A stretch of 64,000 nt of DNA from JAPPHA01 sp963662705 (GCA_963662705.2 OY759767.1:2728001-2792000); one strand, 5' to 3'. Counted from the stretch's first letter, positions 8,854 through 18,078 are shown. Notes: a model not told the origin generated them from the letters alone. Made by a program: numbers and translations.

Positions 8854-8867
8854 TGTTATCGATACCA
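8854..8867. promoter_or_regulatory. LacI/GntR-type operator between divergent gluconate genes
   Basis: TGTTATCGATACCA, a near-perfect palindrome in the intergenic gap between the SDR gene and the plus-strand dehydrogenase remnant. It matches the sites at 6684 (12/14) and 32104 (13/14, opposite strand). Confidence 0.65.
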
Positions 8868-8878
8868 TCATTGTCAGC

Positions 8879-9570
8879 ATGAACAAGGAAATGTCGAATC
8901 CCGAGATCATTCAGGTTGGCACTTTTCCGGAGTGGGACCGGGCTCCATTGACCAAGCTTTTACAATGCATAAGCTTTTCAAAATGGCGGACCCCGAGTCA
9001 CTTCTGAGCAAGTCCGGGCGCGCAGTGCGGGGAATCGCGACGCGGGGGGAATTGGGCGCCAACCGAAAGATGATCGAAGCCTGTCCAAATCTCGAGAACA
9101 TCTCTGTTTACGATGTCGGATTCGACATGGAAATCGCCTATTGCGACCTTGCACCAAAGGGCTGCGCGCCGGACTGGACCTTCATTGCCGATCCGGTGGA
9201 ACTTGCACACCACGTCGATTACCTGTTTGTGACACTTGCCGCTTCGGAAGAGACCCGCCATATCGTGGGCCGCGAGGTGATCGAGGCGCCCGGACCCAAA
9301 GGCATGGTGATCAATTTCAGCAGGGCATCCAACATCGACGAAGCTGCACTGCTTGACGCATTGGAAAGCGGCACGCCGGGATCTGCTGCGCTCGACGTGT
9401 TCGAGGGCGAACCCGACCTGGATCCACGCTTCCTGAAGCTCAACAACGTTTTTCTTCAGCGGCATTACGCCTCAGGCACCTTGGAGACCCGGAATGCCAT
9501 GGGTAGGCTGGTGCGCGATAACCTGACTGCGCACTTTGCCGGTCAACCACTCTTGACGCCCGTTCATTGA
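8879..9570 (+). pseudogene. D-2-hydroxyacid dehydrogenase with internal deletion and frameshift
   Basis: Remains of a GhrB-like glyoxylate/2-ketogluconate reductase. From ATG 8879 the frame reads PEIIQVGTFPEWDRAPLTKL, then must shift near 8960 to continue in MADPESLLSKSGRAVRGIAT. At ISVYDVG the sequence jumps straight to FDMEIAYCDLAP, skipping about 120 residues that hold the NAD-binding GxGxxG. The C-terminal part with the catalytic ExD/H-like region (ALDVFEGEPDLDP) is kept. Without the dinucleotide fold it cannot bind cofactor. It lies directly upstream of idonate dehydrogenase, suggesting one ketogluconate-handling operon. Confidence 0.8.
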
Positions 9571-9577
9571 GACCGCG

Positions 9578-10606
9578 ATGAAATCTGTCGTCATTCTTTC
9601 TGCAAGGGATCTTCGGATCGAGGACCGCCCGGCCAGGGATCCCGGCGCGGGCCAGGTTGAAATCAGCGTGGCGGCGGGGGGAATCTGCGGGTCTGACCTT
9701 CATTACTACAATCACGGCGGCTTCGGAACTGTCCGGCTGAAGGAGCCGATGATCCTCGGCCACGAGGTCGCCGGGCACATCACCCGTCTCGGGGAGGCCG
9801 TGACCGGCCTGGAAGTCGGCCAATTGGTAGCGGTGTCGCCATCGCGCCCGTGCCACGACTGCGCCTTTTGCCGCCAGGCGAAATACATTCATTGCCTCAA
9901 CATGCGATTCTACGGTTCGGCAATGCCCTTCCCGCACATCCAGGGCGCGTTCCGGGAGGTGTTGGTTGCGGACGCCACGCAATGCGCCCCCGCCGACGGG
10001 TTGTCCGCGGGCGAGGCCGCGATGGCCGAACCGCTGGCTGTCTGTCTCCACGCTGCCCGCAGGGCCGGCGGCCTCCTGGGCAAGCGCGTGCTTGTCACAG
10101 GCTGCGGACCGATCGGGATCCTGTGCATTCTCGTGGCCCGACGATCGGGCGCGGCTGAGATCGTGGCGACGGATCTCACTGGCTTTACACTGCGCATGGC
10201 CAGGCAAAACGGCGCCGACGGCGCCGTGAACGTCGGCCAGGAACCTGAACGGATGACCGCCTATGAAGCAGGCAAGGGGTATTTCGACCTGCTATTCGAA
10301 TGCACCGGAGTGGCACAGGCATTGGTCGGCGGAATCGCCGCTCTGCGCCCGGGCGGGACCGTGGTGCAGCTTGGGCTTGGCGGTGACATGCAGCTCCCGG
10401 TTCAGACAATGACGACGAAGGAAATCCGGTTCAGGGGTTCGTTCCGTTTCCACGAAGAGTTTTTCACGGGCGTCGAACTGATGCAGAAGGGCCTGATCGA
10501 CGTCAATCCGCTGATCACCCAGACCGTGGCGCTTGACGACGCCGAGAGCGGGTTTCAACTCGCCTCTGACCGGAACCAGGCGATGAAGGTGCAAATTTCG
10601 TTCTGA
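9578..10606 (+). CDS. idnD: L-idonate 5-dehydrogenase (zinc alcohol dehydrogenase family)
   Basis: Oxidises L-idonate to 5-ketogluconate. A 342-aa medium-chain dehydrogenase with the catalytic zinc region GGICGSDLHYY and GHEVAGH, a cluster of four cysteines for structural zinc (RPCHDCAFCRQAKYIHC), and the Rossmann segment VLVTGCGPIGILC. The HYYNHGGFGTVRLKEPMILG segment is typical of idonate dehydrogenases. It lies 8 nt after the dehydrogenase remnant, with the gluconate SDR and kinase divergent; the LacI-type operator at 8854 probably controls both sides. Sorbitol or another polyol dehydrogenase is an alternative substrate assignment. Confidence 0.85.
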   Translation: MKSVVILSARDLRIEDRPARDPGAGQVEISVAAGGICGSDLHYYNHGGFGTVRLKEPMILGHEVAGHITRLGEAVTGLEVGQLVAVSPSRPCHDCAFCRQAKYIHCLNMRFYGSAMPFPHIQGAFREVLVADATQCAPADGLSAGEAAMAEPLAVCLHAARRAGGLLGKRVLVTGCGPIGILCILVARRSGAAEIVATDLTGFTLRMARQNGADGAVNVGQEPERMTAYEAGKGYFDLLFECTGVAQALVGGIAALRPGGTVVQLGLGGDMQLPVQTMTTKEIRFRGSFRFHEEFFTGVELMQKGLIDVNPLITQTVALDDAESGFQLASDRNQAMKVQISF

Positions 10607-10633
10607 ACGGTCGCTGGCCGTGCTTTCCGTGGT

Positions 10634-10908
10634 TAGTCGGCTTGCGCATCAATTGTGGCAAGCGCCGCACGCGCGACCGCCAGGTCCTGCCCAGGCGAGC
10701 CGGGTCCGACGCCGGTCCCGCCAAGTAGCACGCCATCGAACCGGACCGGCAAATCACCGGCGAGCCCCGTGACTTCGCCCGCGCCGATCTGCGGCTGAGG
10801 AACTTTTGGCTGGTCATCCGAATCTCACCAAGAGTTTTCCGCTGCCATCCACGATCACGATGTATTGCGGCTGACCGATTGTCTCGACCACTTCCACCGC
10901 GGCGCCTA
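10634..10908 (-). pseudogene. GlcG/HbpS-like heme-binding family remnant
   Basis: The minus strand carries two pieces of a GlcG/HbpS-type small protein in different frames: QYIVIVDGSGKLL near 10860 and PVRFDGVLLGGTGVGPGSPG with QDLAVARAALATIDA near 10650. The middle is missing and a stop follows the first piece. It ends where an IS-like end (10909) begins, so the insertion may have broken it. Confidence 0.6.
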
Positions 10909-10950
10909 GCCTGAATTACCAAGTCTGATGATGCTTTGGCATTCTGGCGG
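10909..10950 (+). repeat. IS end repeat, copy 1
   Basis: GCCTGAATTACCAAGTCTGA followed by TGATGC, then a less conserved tail. The same sequence in reverse orientation, with a few changes, occurs at 31951-31992. It directly precedes the transposase remnant at 10956, so it is probably that element's terminus. Confidence 0.55.
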
Positions 10951-10955
10951 GCCGT

Positions 10956-11264
10956 ATGGACGTGCTCTCGGCCGCCATCTCCCTCAAGGTCGATGTCGAT
11001 CTCCAATTCACGGTTTCGGCGGCAAACCTCTACCGCATGCTCGCGCAGACCATCGCACACGGGCACGAGAAACGAACGCTCCGGACCCTCTTCCGGAAGT
11101 TCATCCATGCGGCGGCCGAAGTCGCCATCGACGAGGCCCACATCACCGTCAGCTTCGGGCGCCGCGCCAACAATCCGTTTCTCGCCAAGAACGGCTTCGC
11201 CGGAAAGGAATGTACCATCCCATGGTTCGTAAACCGGACAACACGTCCCTCATTCGAAAAATAG
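10956..11264 (+). pseudogene. transposase C-terminal remnant
   Basis: The frame reads MDVLSAAISLKVDVDLQF, then ANLYRMLAQTIAHGHEK and GRRANNPFLAKNGF, which I recognise as the C-terminal part of a DDE transposase of a type common in Proteobacteria (family not assigned). No N-terminal domain or catalytic triad is present. It ends next to the truncated nucleotidyltransferase gene and may have caused that truncation. Confidence 0.55.
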
Positions 11265-11286
11265 CCCTCCCAAATTGTCATATCAC

Positions 11287-11430
11287 CGAGTGACCCAGAA
11301 ACTCAGGCTAACCAGGGCACTGGGAGAAGTGCTGGGGCGTAGGGTAGACCCTGCTGAACCTGACGCAATTCGTAACAGTCGCCTGCGCGAGGCGGTCAAC
11401 GAATCGCGCCAGGCTGTCCATGAAGCGTGA
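11287..11430 (+). pseudogene. MntA-type nucleotidyltransferase (antitoxin), C-terminal remnant
   Basis: The frame reads RLTRALGEVLGRRVDPAEPD and then LREAVNESRQAVHEA, the typical end of small MNT-fold nucleotidyltransferases paired with HEPN toxins. Its stop overlaps the ATG of the HepT-like gene, the usual coupling. The catalytic N-terminal half with GSxARG and the DxD residues is absent; transposase debris lies upstream. Confidence 0.65.
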
Positions 11431-11848
11431 TCCCGGGGTCCTGCTGGAGGATATTGAACGAGCCGCCGAGAAGATAGCAAGCTTTGCCGAGGGCGTTGGA
11501 TTAAGGGCCTATATAGGTAACATCGGGAAACAGCGAGCGGTCGAGCGCAACTCCGAAGTCATTGGCGAGGCCCTGAACCAGCTTCATCAAACAGATCCCG
11601 AGTTGGGTGGGCGCATCACCGACTCGCGTGATGTTGCGGGTTTTCGCAACCTGTTGGTCCACGGTCATTTCAGCGTGAAGCCGGATCGAGTATGGACGTC
11701 TGCCGCGGATGAACTTCCCGCATTCCGCTTGACTGTGCATGAATTGATGGCCGAACTTGATTCACTGGAGGAAACTGCAGCAGACGAATGCGACGAAAGC
11801 CCATTTTCGTTTCCCGGCCCTTTAAGGCCACCATCACCTTTCGATTGA
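11420..11848 (+). CDS. HepT-like HEPN-domain toxin
   Basis: DUF86/HepT family protein, 142 aa. The HEPN RNase motif R-x4-H is present as RNLLVH near residue 75, in the normal setting SRDVAGFRNLLVHGHF. In studied HepT proteins the motif is RX4HXY and the partner MntA AMPylates the tyrosine; here that position is histidine. The C-terminal tail (after ELMAELDSLEE) is longer than usual. Only a fragment of the MNT antitoxin gene remains upstream, overlapping the start. Either the toxin is inactive or it is controlled differently. RNase activity is inferred from the family. Confidence 0.8.
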   Translation: MKRDPGVLLEDIERAAEKIASFAEGVGLRAYIGNIGKQRAVERNSEVIGEALNQLHQTDPELGGRITDSRDVAGFRNLLVHGHFSVKPDRVWTSAADELPAFRLTVHELMAELDSLEETAADECDESPFSFPGPLRPPSPFD

Positions 11849-12274
11849 TCTGCTGGGTCGCAGCTAACTTGCCATTCAGTATGTGAGAGGGAAGTCAGCA
11901 ATAACATGCAGAACCGGTTGGCGGCCTGGCGTGAAGTTGCGATTGCAATCCTGCATATCGCTTGAGAGGTGCTCTCGTTCCGGTTTCCGCGTGCTGCCAC
12001 ATTCCCATCGCGAACGACGAACCGTGGCCACTGCAGTCCGGTTCGACTGCAGACCGGCGAATTCCAGAGCGCCCTGTGGTCTGGAGCCTGAAGCCTGAAC
12101 CGGTCCGCGAATGCGGATGTTCCTGCTTGCCTGGATAACGGATTCTCAAGAGCGGGTGGCCGGCCGGTCGATAGGGGACTGAAAGCGATGGATGGCGGTC
12201 TTCGGTGCTCTTGCCAGCGATTTGGTATGCTCACCGTTATAGTCGACAGCGGCATCGGGCGTGATCTATGCCGC
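11849..12274. other. no recognisable gene
   Basis: Intergenic stretch between the HepT-like gene and the end of the ABC operon. Open frames here lack family motifs. I see no clear terminator. Confidence 0.5.
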
Positions 12275-13090
12275 TCATTCGTTAACCTTGTCGAGGCCGA
12301 TCGACATTGAGACGACGACAAGTGCGGCGATTGCGAGCACGATCTGCACGCCCGAGACGGCGGCGACGATGGGCGAACTGGTGTACTGCACGAGGGCCAG
12401 CAGTTCGACCGGCAATGGACGGTCCCGAAAACCGTGGGTGAAGATCGCGACCGAGAGATTGTCAAAACCCTCGACGAAGGTGAACACCGCGCCCGCGAGG
12501 ATCGCGGGCATCAGGAGAGGGAAGGTCACCGTACGGAGGCTCTGAAACGGCGTGGCGCGGAGGTTTGCCGCGGCCTCTTCGAGCGCTGGATCAAGGCGCA
12601 TCAGCCGGCTTTGCACGGTCCGGACCATCACGGCGAGGATGAAAACGGTTATCGAAATGGACTGAAGCCAGATCGAAGGCGAGACGTCCACGAGCGCCCC
12701 AGCGAAAAGAACGGCGACGCCCAGTACAATGCCCGGAACCATGTGCGGAACAAGAACGAAGACCGAAAGAGCGGTCGTCCCCCGGAAGCGGCCGCGCACG
12801 CAGGCGAGCGCGGTCGGAACGCCAAGAACGATGCAGAGAACCGTCACCGTCAGCCCGACCTGGAGGCTGTTCAGCATCGCCTCGACGAGTTCACCATGTT
12901 CGAAGACAGCTTCATACCAACGGAGGGTGAAGCCCGCGGGCGGGAAGGTGACGTAGGCGCGCGTATCGAAGGAGATGATGACAACGATTATCGACGGCGC
13001 GACCAGAAGGACAAGGGAGAAGACTGCCACAGCGAGCACCAGGCCAATCCCGACCACGTCAACCAGCGAACGACCGCGAAACCACTTCAT
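12275..13090 (-). CDS. Pot-type ABC transporter permease (PotC-like)
   Basis: Inner-membrane permease of the spermidine/putrescine-type (PotC) family, about 271 aa from ATG 13090, which overlaps the stop of the preceding permease in an ATGA. Six hydrophobic segments are visible, starting with VVGIGLVLAVAVFSLVLLV, and the EAA loop reads ALEEAAANLRATPFQSLRTV. The longer open frame upstream of 13090 is a shadow. Last gene of a four-gene operon with permease, ATPase and binding protein. The substrate is not readable from sequence; the facing catabolic operon suggests a small nitrogenous compound. Confidence 0.92.
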   Translation of the reverse strand: MKWFRGRSLVDVVGIGLVLAVAVFSLVLLVAPSIIVVIISFDTRAYVTFPPAGFTLRWYEAVFEHGELVEAMLNSLQVGLTVTVLCIVLGVPTALACVRGRFRGTTALSVFVLVPHMVPGIVLGVAVLFAGALVDVSPSIWLQSISITVFILAVMVRTVQSRLMRLDPALEEAAANLRATPFQSLRTVTFPLLMPAILAGAVFTFVEGFDNLSVAIFTHGFRDRPLPVELLALVQYTSSPIVAAVSGVQIVLAIAALVVVSMSIGLDKVNE

Positions 13091-14019
13091 GCGTCGTGGC
13101 CTTTCGTCCATTTGGTGAAATGATTGGTCAGGAGAGCGATCGCCACAAGCACCATCAGGCAGGTTACCATCAGGATCAGCGAACTGACGGACCCCTTCGA
13201 CCATTCGAGCGAGAACACCACCTGCTCATAGATCATGGTGGCCGCGTTCAGGTAATTTCCGCCGCCAAGAATCTGCGGGACGACAAAGGTGGTGTAGGTG
13301 AGGGTAAAGACGAGCGCCGACCCGGTGCCGATGCCCGGAACGCTGAGCGGAAGGATCACCGTCCGTAGCGTGCCGATACGCGACGCGCCAAGATTCTCGG
13401 AGGCTTCGACGAGACTCCTGTCATGGCGGCTCATGACCGCGATCAGCGGCAGGATCATTACAGGCAAATGGATCTGCACCATCCCGATCAGCACGGCCCA
13501 ATGCGTGTTCATGATCCGGAGCGCCTGGTCGATCAGGCCAAGCTGCAGCAGCGCCGAATTCAGGACTCCGCGCCCGCCGAGAATGACCAGCCATGCATAT
13601 GTGCGGACAATACCGCTGGTCAAAAGAGGGGCGATCGTGAGCACCAGGATCAATCGCTTCGTCCAACGGCCGCCGGTAAGGAAGAGATAGGCGACAGGGT
13701 ATCCGAACAGGAGGCAGAGCGCCGTCGTCGAGAGCGCGAGATTCATGGAGCGCTGGAAAGTGATCCAGTAGAGTGGATCGGTCAATGCGTTGGTGAGGTG
13801 CGCGAGCGAGAATGTCTGCGAAACGATAGTGCCGCGGGAGATCTCGAAATCGGAGAAGCCGAGCGAAAGGAGAATTGCGAAAGGTATCACGGCGACCACG
13901 ATCAGCACGACGATCGCCGGAACAGCCGGCCAGATTCCGCGGCCGGACAGGAGCGCATCGGCAACCTGTTCTCCGAAGCCGGGCGGCGTGATGCGCCGAT
14001 TAGTCGCCGCCTCGGCCAT
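13087..14019 (-). CDS. Pot-type ABC transporter permease (PotB-like)
   Basis: Permease of the PotB family, 310 aa, with hydrophobic segments from AVPAIVVLIVVAVIPFAILL onward and the coupling loop LVEASENLGASRIGTLRTV. Its ATG shares a base with the stop of the ATPase gene, and its stop overlaps the next permease start, so translation is probably coupled. It forms the membrane channel with the PotC-like partner. Confidence 0.92.
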   Translation of the reverse strand: MAEAATNRRITPPGFGEQVADALLSGRGIWPAVPAIVVLIVVAVIPFAILLSLGFSDFEISRGTIVSQTFSLAHLTNALTDPLYWITFQRSMNLALSTTALCLLFGYPVAYLFLTGGRWTKRLILVLTIAPLLTSGIVRTYAWLVILGGRGVLNSALLQLGLIDQALRIMNTHWAVLIGMVQIHLPVMILPLIAVMSRHDRSLVEASENLGASRIGTLRTVILPLSVPGIGTGSALVFTLTYTTFVVPQILGGGNYLNAATMIYEQVVFSLEWSKGSVSSLILMVTCLMVLVAIALLTNHFTKWTKGHDA

Positions 14020-15098
14020 CAGCCGGGATAGACCGAACAGGAAGCAGGATCGATCACGGAAAGGCTGACCTGGGAACGGTCCATGACTGGGCGATCGCGC
14101 TCCTGGCGCATCGCGGAGACGCGGATGACGTTTCCGTCCGAGGTCTCGACGTGATACTCGATCAGCGGACCGACATTGCGGTGAAACGAGACCGTGCCCT
14201 TCCAGGACCCGGCTTCAGGCGGTCCGAGCCGAAGGTTGTGGGGGCGCGTCATGACTTTGACGCCGCCCGTCAGGTCGGTCACGACCGTCTGACCGTCGGG
14301 CAGCCTGACGTGCCCCGTGTCGGCCCGGGTTTCCAAAAAATTGGACACGCCGATGAAGTCCGCGACGTAGGCGGTGGCGGGGCGGTCAAAGATCTCGTCG
14401 GGGCTCGCGACCTGTTCGATTTTGCCGCCGGACATCACGGCGATCCGGTCGCTCATCGTCAGCGCCTCTTCCTGATCGTGGGTCACGAAGATCGACGTGA
14501 GACCGAAGCGCTTGATGAGCTGGCGCAGTTCGACCTGCATTGCCCCGCGCAGCTTGGCATCAAGAGCGTTGAAAGGCTCGTCGAGAAGAAGGACGCGGGG
14601 CTCCATCACGAGAACCCGCGCAATGGCGACGCGTTGCTGCTGCCCGCCAGAAAGCTGTGATGGGTAACGATTCTCGAACCCGGTGAGCGACACGGTCTCG
14701 AGTACCGAGGCGACCCGCTGCGCCACCTCGGCGCGCGGCTTGTTGCGCATCCGCAGGGCATAACCGACGTTGCGCGCGACGGTGAGGTGAGGGAAGAGCG
14801 CGTAGCTCTGAAACACGACGCCGACCGGGCGGCGATTCACGGGCACGTCGACAATGTCCTGCCCGTCGATCTCGATCGTGCCGCCGTCAGCCTCCCAGAA
14901 ACCCGCTACGCAGCGCAGCAGCGTGGTCTTGCCGCAACCGGACGGGCCGAGGAGCGTCACGATCTCGCCCTCGGCTACGTCCAGTGTAAAGTCCTGAAGA
15001 ACCCTCGTGGCGCCGAACCGCTTGCCGACGGCCCCGATTCCAAGAACCGGGGCCGTGGTTTCGACAGTGTTCGAAGGACCCGCGGGTCCTTGCATCAT
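14019..15098 (-). CDS. Pot-type ABC transporter ATP-binding protein
   Basis: Cytoplasmic ATPase of the Pot/Fbp type. Walker A GPSGCGKTT, Q-loop VVFQSYALFPHLTV, signature LSGGQQQR, Walker B VLLLDEP, H-loop VTHDQEEAL and a C-terminal TOBE-like part (VMTRPHNLRLG). I chose ATG 15098, overlapping the binding-protein stop (ATGA) and giving 359 aa; the extra N-terminal open sequence is a shadow. Order is binding protein, ATPase, permease, permease. Confidence 0.93.
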   Translation of the reverse strand: MMQGPAGPSNTVETTAPVLGIGAVGKRFGATRVLQDFTLDVAEGEIVTLLGPSGCGKTTLLRCVAGFWEADGGTIEIDGQDIVDVPVNRRPVGVVFQSYALFPHLTVARNVGYALRMRNKPRAEVAQRVASVLETVSLTGFENRYPSQLSGGQQQRVAIARVLVMEPRVLLLDEPFNALDAKLRGAMQVELRQLIKRFGLTSIFVTHDQEEALTMSDRIAVMSGGKIEQVASPDEIFDRPATAYVADFIGVSNFLETRADTGHVRLPDGQTVVTDLTGGVKVMTRPHNLRLGPPEAGSWKGTVSFHRNVGPLIEYHVETSDGNVIRVSAMRQERDRPVMDRSQVSLSVIDPASCSVYPG

Positions 15099-16141
15099 GC
15101 TGCGAACATGCGGTCGAAAGTTTCGACAGTTTCGCCTCTGAGCGGCGCGAAAATCGGCCAGTCGAGCGAGGTTGTGCTGTCGAGTTCGGCCATCGTTGAC
15201 GGCACGTAAGGCGCCGCTTCCGGAGCGACCGGGATGCCTTTGACAACAGTTCCGAAATAAATCGGAGCGCTGCCCGCCATCTTCTGAATGCCCTCTGTCA
15301 ACAGGATGTCGGCGAATTCGTGCACCAGGTCTCCCGTACCTTCTGCCGTGTTGACGAAGTGGACAATGTTCGTCGGCAGCATAAGGGGGCCGGGTTCCGT
15401 CACCTTGACATAGCCGATCGGAAGACCCGCGCCGGCCGCAAGCGCCGTGTTGACATGCCAAAGAGGCGCAAGATCCACCTCACCGCGCTCGATCATCTGC
15501 TGCAGAAGCGGCGGGCTGCGTCCCACCAGCGGGTCGAGTTCCTGCCACTTGTTCAGTGCAAACGCCATGTCGTCCTGCGGCATTCCGAAGGCTTCGCAGG
15601 TCGCGGCCAGCACTCCGAGCCCGAGATTTGACTGCGGTCGGCACATGCCGATGCGACCGTTGTATTCGCCGCTCCACAAACCGGCCCACGTCGTCGCCGG
15701 GTTTGCGATCTTCGAGGTGTCGTAGGCGATGCCGATGCCTTCGAACCAGATCGGTTGGCCAACATCGTAACCGTAGGGCATGAAGCGGGGGTCGACGTTG
15801 CCGGAATTCGGGATTTTCGAGAAATCCAGCGGTATCAGCACGTCTTCGGCCAGTGCGTTGATGATCGCAGGCGATCCCATCACCGCGAGGTCATAGGGCG
15901 AGTCGCCCCGCGCCGCCTTGATCTGCGCCAGGGCCTCGGCCGAGAGTCCACCGATGACGCGCAGGGAGATCCCCGGATTGCGGCGACCGAGCTCTTCGCC
16001 CGCCGCGATGAGCGGCGCGTCGGATTCATTGCCGTAGCCCACCATCACAAGCTCGCGGCTCTGGGCGCGCAGGATTGATGGACTCGCAAGGGTCGTGGCT
16101 GTGGCGAGGCCGCCCAGGACCGTACGTCGGGTCAAATGCAT
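15095..16141 (-). CDS. Pot-type ABC transporter substrate-binding protein
   Basis: Exported binding protein of about 348 aa. It starts MHLTRRTVLGGLATATTLAS with a twin-arginine-like signal ending near ILRAQ, followed by the mature domain (ELVMVGYGNESDAPLIAAGE). ATG 16141 has a strong ribosome site, GGAGGAATACT. The central YDVGQPIWFEGIGIAYDTSK and APLWHVNTALAAGA parts are typical of PotD/Fbp-like solute-binding proteins. First gene of the operon; its promoter faces the SIS operon across 16142-16964. The ligand is unknown. Confidence 0.9.
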   Translation of the reverse strand: MHLTRRTVLGGLATATTLASPSILRAQSRELVMVGYGNESDAPLIAAGEELGRRNPGISLRVIGGLSAEALAQIKAARGDSPYDLAVMGSPAIINALAEDVLIPLDFSKIPNSGNVDPRFMPYGYDVGQPIWFEGIGIAYDTSKIANPATTWAGLWSGEYNGRIGMCRPQSNLGLGVLAATCEAFGMPQDDMAFALNKWQELDPLVGRSPPLLQQMIERGEVDLAPLWHVNTALAAGAGLPIGYVKVTEPGPLMLPTNIVHFVNTAEGTGDLVHEFADILLTEGIQKMAGSAPIYFGTVVKGIPVAPEAAPYVPSTMAELDSTTSLDWPIFAPLRGETVETFDRMFAA

Positions 16142-16373
16142 AGTATTCCTCCAATGACTTTTCATTTGCGGGGAGAACCTGGCGGGCGGTCGCCCGAGAC
16201 TCAGCTCCCTGCGCGCTTTTAACATTTTTGCGGCATGCTTTGAAAGAGTTTCTGGGAACCGGAAGGAAGGCGCGCGGCCCTGCCCGTCTTTGTTGCGCCG
16301 GCGCTGCCAGCGGCGACCAGCGTGGACACCTCGCCTCTGGGGGAGATCCACGCTCGCGACATGACCGCTTGAA

Positions 16374-16890
16374 TCAAGTTCGCCTCGCCTCTTGAAAATG
16401 GGCGCAGCCGGTGCTGGCCTGCACGCGCAAATGATCCGCGAAGGGCGAGATCAGCGGACGCGAGCGCGGATTATGTCTGGTATTCCTGATCGTTCCGCCA
16501 AGCACCATGACGGTCATGCAGAGGTGATTTGCAACGGAAACGACCGTGTCTGGTCTGCTCGTGATGACGACAGCGCCACACGGTTTCCCGGTCAGCGCAA
16601 GCGCAAGCGCCAGCGCGGCGGTTGCCGCTTCGGGGTTGACCGTTTCGCCAATTCGGAGCTGGCAGTACGCGAGCCAACCGCTACTCCGATTGCCTTGCCA
16701 TAGAACCGGCTCGGCAAGTTCCGGGGGCGGAAGCGGCGCCCGGGCCGAGTCGAATTCGCTTCGCTCCGGATACAACCTGTGCTCATCTGGTGGCCGGAAT
16801 GTGAGCGGTTCGTCACGGCCGACTCGCCGGATGGCTCGGCGCCGCTCATTTTCAGGGTGCTCAATTCGGGCTTGCGTTTTATTGTCATCC
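16374..16890 (-). pseudogene. DeoR-family regulator remnant
   Basis: The minus strand reads VNPEAATAALALALALTGK, VVITSRPDTVVSVANHL and TVMVLGGTIRNTR, which fit the sugar-phosphate sensor domain of DeoR/GlpR regulators. The N-terminal region (LKMSGAEPSGESA) may be what is left of the helix-turn-helix, in another frame. The sensor lysine region and C-terminus are missing. It sits between the transporter and the SIS operon, where a local regulator would be expected. Confidence 0.5.
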
Positions 16891-16964
16891 ATCAGATTCC
16901 GAAAAATGCGTCTGCGCGATACACTTCCCGCATACGCATCAGTTACGCCGAGGAGCACATCGAC

Positions 16965-18077
16965 ATGAACTTCGAGCAGCGAATGCGGGAGATTCGACAC
17001 GAGCCTTCGTCCGACGCGCCGGGAGATCCGGAAAGATTGCGCCGCATCGCACTCACCAAGACAGAGATGATGTCGCAGGGCGAAGCGATAAGCGCGACGC
17101 TTGCGGCCAACGCAGAGCATTTGGCCTTGATTGGCGGCGAACTTGCGAACCGGTCGATCCGGAAGATCGCGATGGTCGGTTGCGGCGACAGCTGGATTGT
17201 GGGGATCGCAGTGCGCCATGCCATGGAAGGTCTCCTGGGCGCCACGGCCGAGCCTTGCGAGGCGTTCGATTTTGCCACCTATGGGCTCGAAGTCATCGAC
17301 GCCGACACGGTGGTGATCGGCCTCAGTTCGAGCGGCAAGACCAGGCCGGTGATCGACGGGCTGAAGGGCGCCGCCGCGCGCGGCGCCTATACAATCGGGT
17401 TATCGAACACGCTCGGATCTCCGTTGATGGAGGAATTCCAGACCGCGCTGCATATCCGCGCGACACGCGCCGGTTGGCCCACGCAATCGAGCACGGCGGC
17501 GATGGCGTTAATGCTCGCGCTGACCGCGTCCGTGGGCGAGGCGCGAGGAGATGACGCCTCGGCTTTACGCACCGCGCTCGAGGAACTGCCCGGTCAGGTT
17601 GACGCGGTGGCGCAGCGATTCTACGGCCCTGCGCAAGAGGTGGCTCGCCGCCTCGCCCGCGCCGACCTCGTTCTTCTGACCGGCGCCGGTCCTTACCTTG
17701 CGGCAGCTGAAGTCGGTTCTGCCAAGCTGGGGGAACTGGCGCCGATCCACGCATACGCATTGCAGTTGGAGGAGTATCACCATTACCGCACGCAAAAGGC
17801 CGGCGATCCGCTATTTCTTATAGCGCCCGACAGGGCAAGCCATGGCCGCGCGCTCGAGACCGCGATCATGAGCCGTGGCATCGGGGGGATCTGCGTCGCG
17901 CTCGTTCCTGAGGGCGAGACCGAGATCTCGGAGGTCGCGGACGTTGCCTGGCACCTCCCCGAGGTGGCCGAGGAGACCCGACCCGTTGTCTATTGCGTAC
18001 CGCTGCACCTTTTCGGTTACCACGCCGCGGTGGAGCGCGATGCAATCGGCCTTGGAGCACCGCGGCTTGGAGGATGA
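16965..18077 (+). CDS. SIS-domain sugar-amine isomerase/deglycase-like protein
   Basis: Two SIS (sugar isomerase) domains, 370 aa, resembling the isomerase half of GlmS and FrlB-type deglycases that split fructosamine-6-phosphates. Visible are KTEMMSQGEAISATL near residue 40, the phosphate-binding loop MVGCGDSWIVG, SSSGKTR in the first domain, and ELAPIHAYALQLEEYHHYR in the second. ATG 16965 has GAGGAG 9 nt upstream; the longer open frame from 16779 is not needed. It is followed at once by a PfkB kinase, the FrlD/FrlB pairing. Substrate not known; Amadori-type sugar amine is the best guess. Confidence 0.85.
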   Translation: MNFEQRMREIRHEPSSDAPGDPERLRRIALTKTEMMSQGEAISATLAANAEHLALIGGELANRSIRKIAMVGCGDSWIVGIAVRHAMEGLLGATAEPCEAFDFATYGLEVIDADTVVIGLSSSGKTRPVIDGLKGAAARGAYTIGLSNTLGSPLMEEFQTALHIRATRAGWPTQSSTAAMALMLALTASVGEARGDDASALRTALEELPGQVDAVAQRFYGPAQEVARRLARADLVLLTGAGPYLAAAEVGSAKLGELAPIHAYALQLEEYHHYRTQKAGDPLFLIAPDRASHGRALETAIMSRGIGGICVALVPEGETEISEVADVAWHLPEVAEETRPVVYCVPLHLFGYHAAVERDAIGLGAPRLGG

Positions 18078-18078
18078 C

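Noticed and set aside
9440..10207. 255-aa minus-strand frame opposite idonate dehydrogenase
   Set aside because: Antisense shadow caused by high GC at third positions; the plus-strand zinc dehydrogenase is unambiguous.
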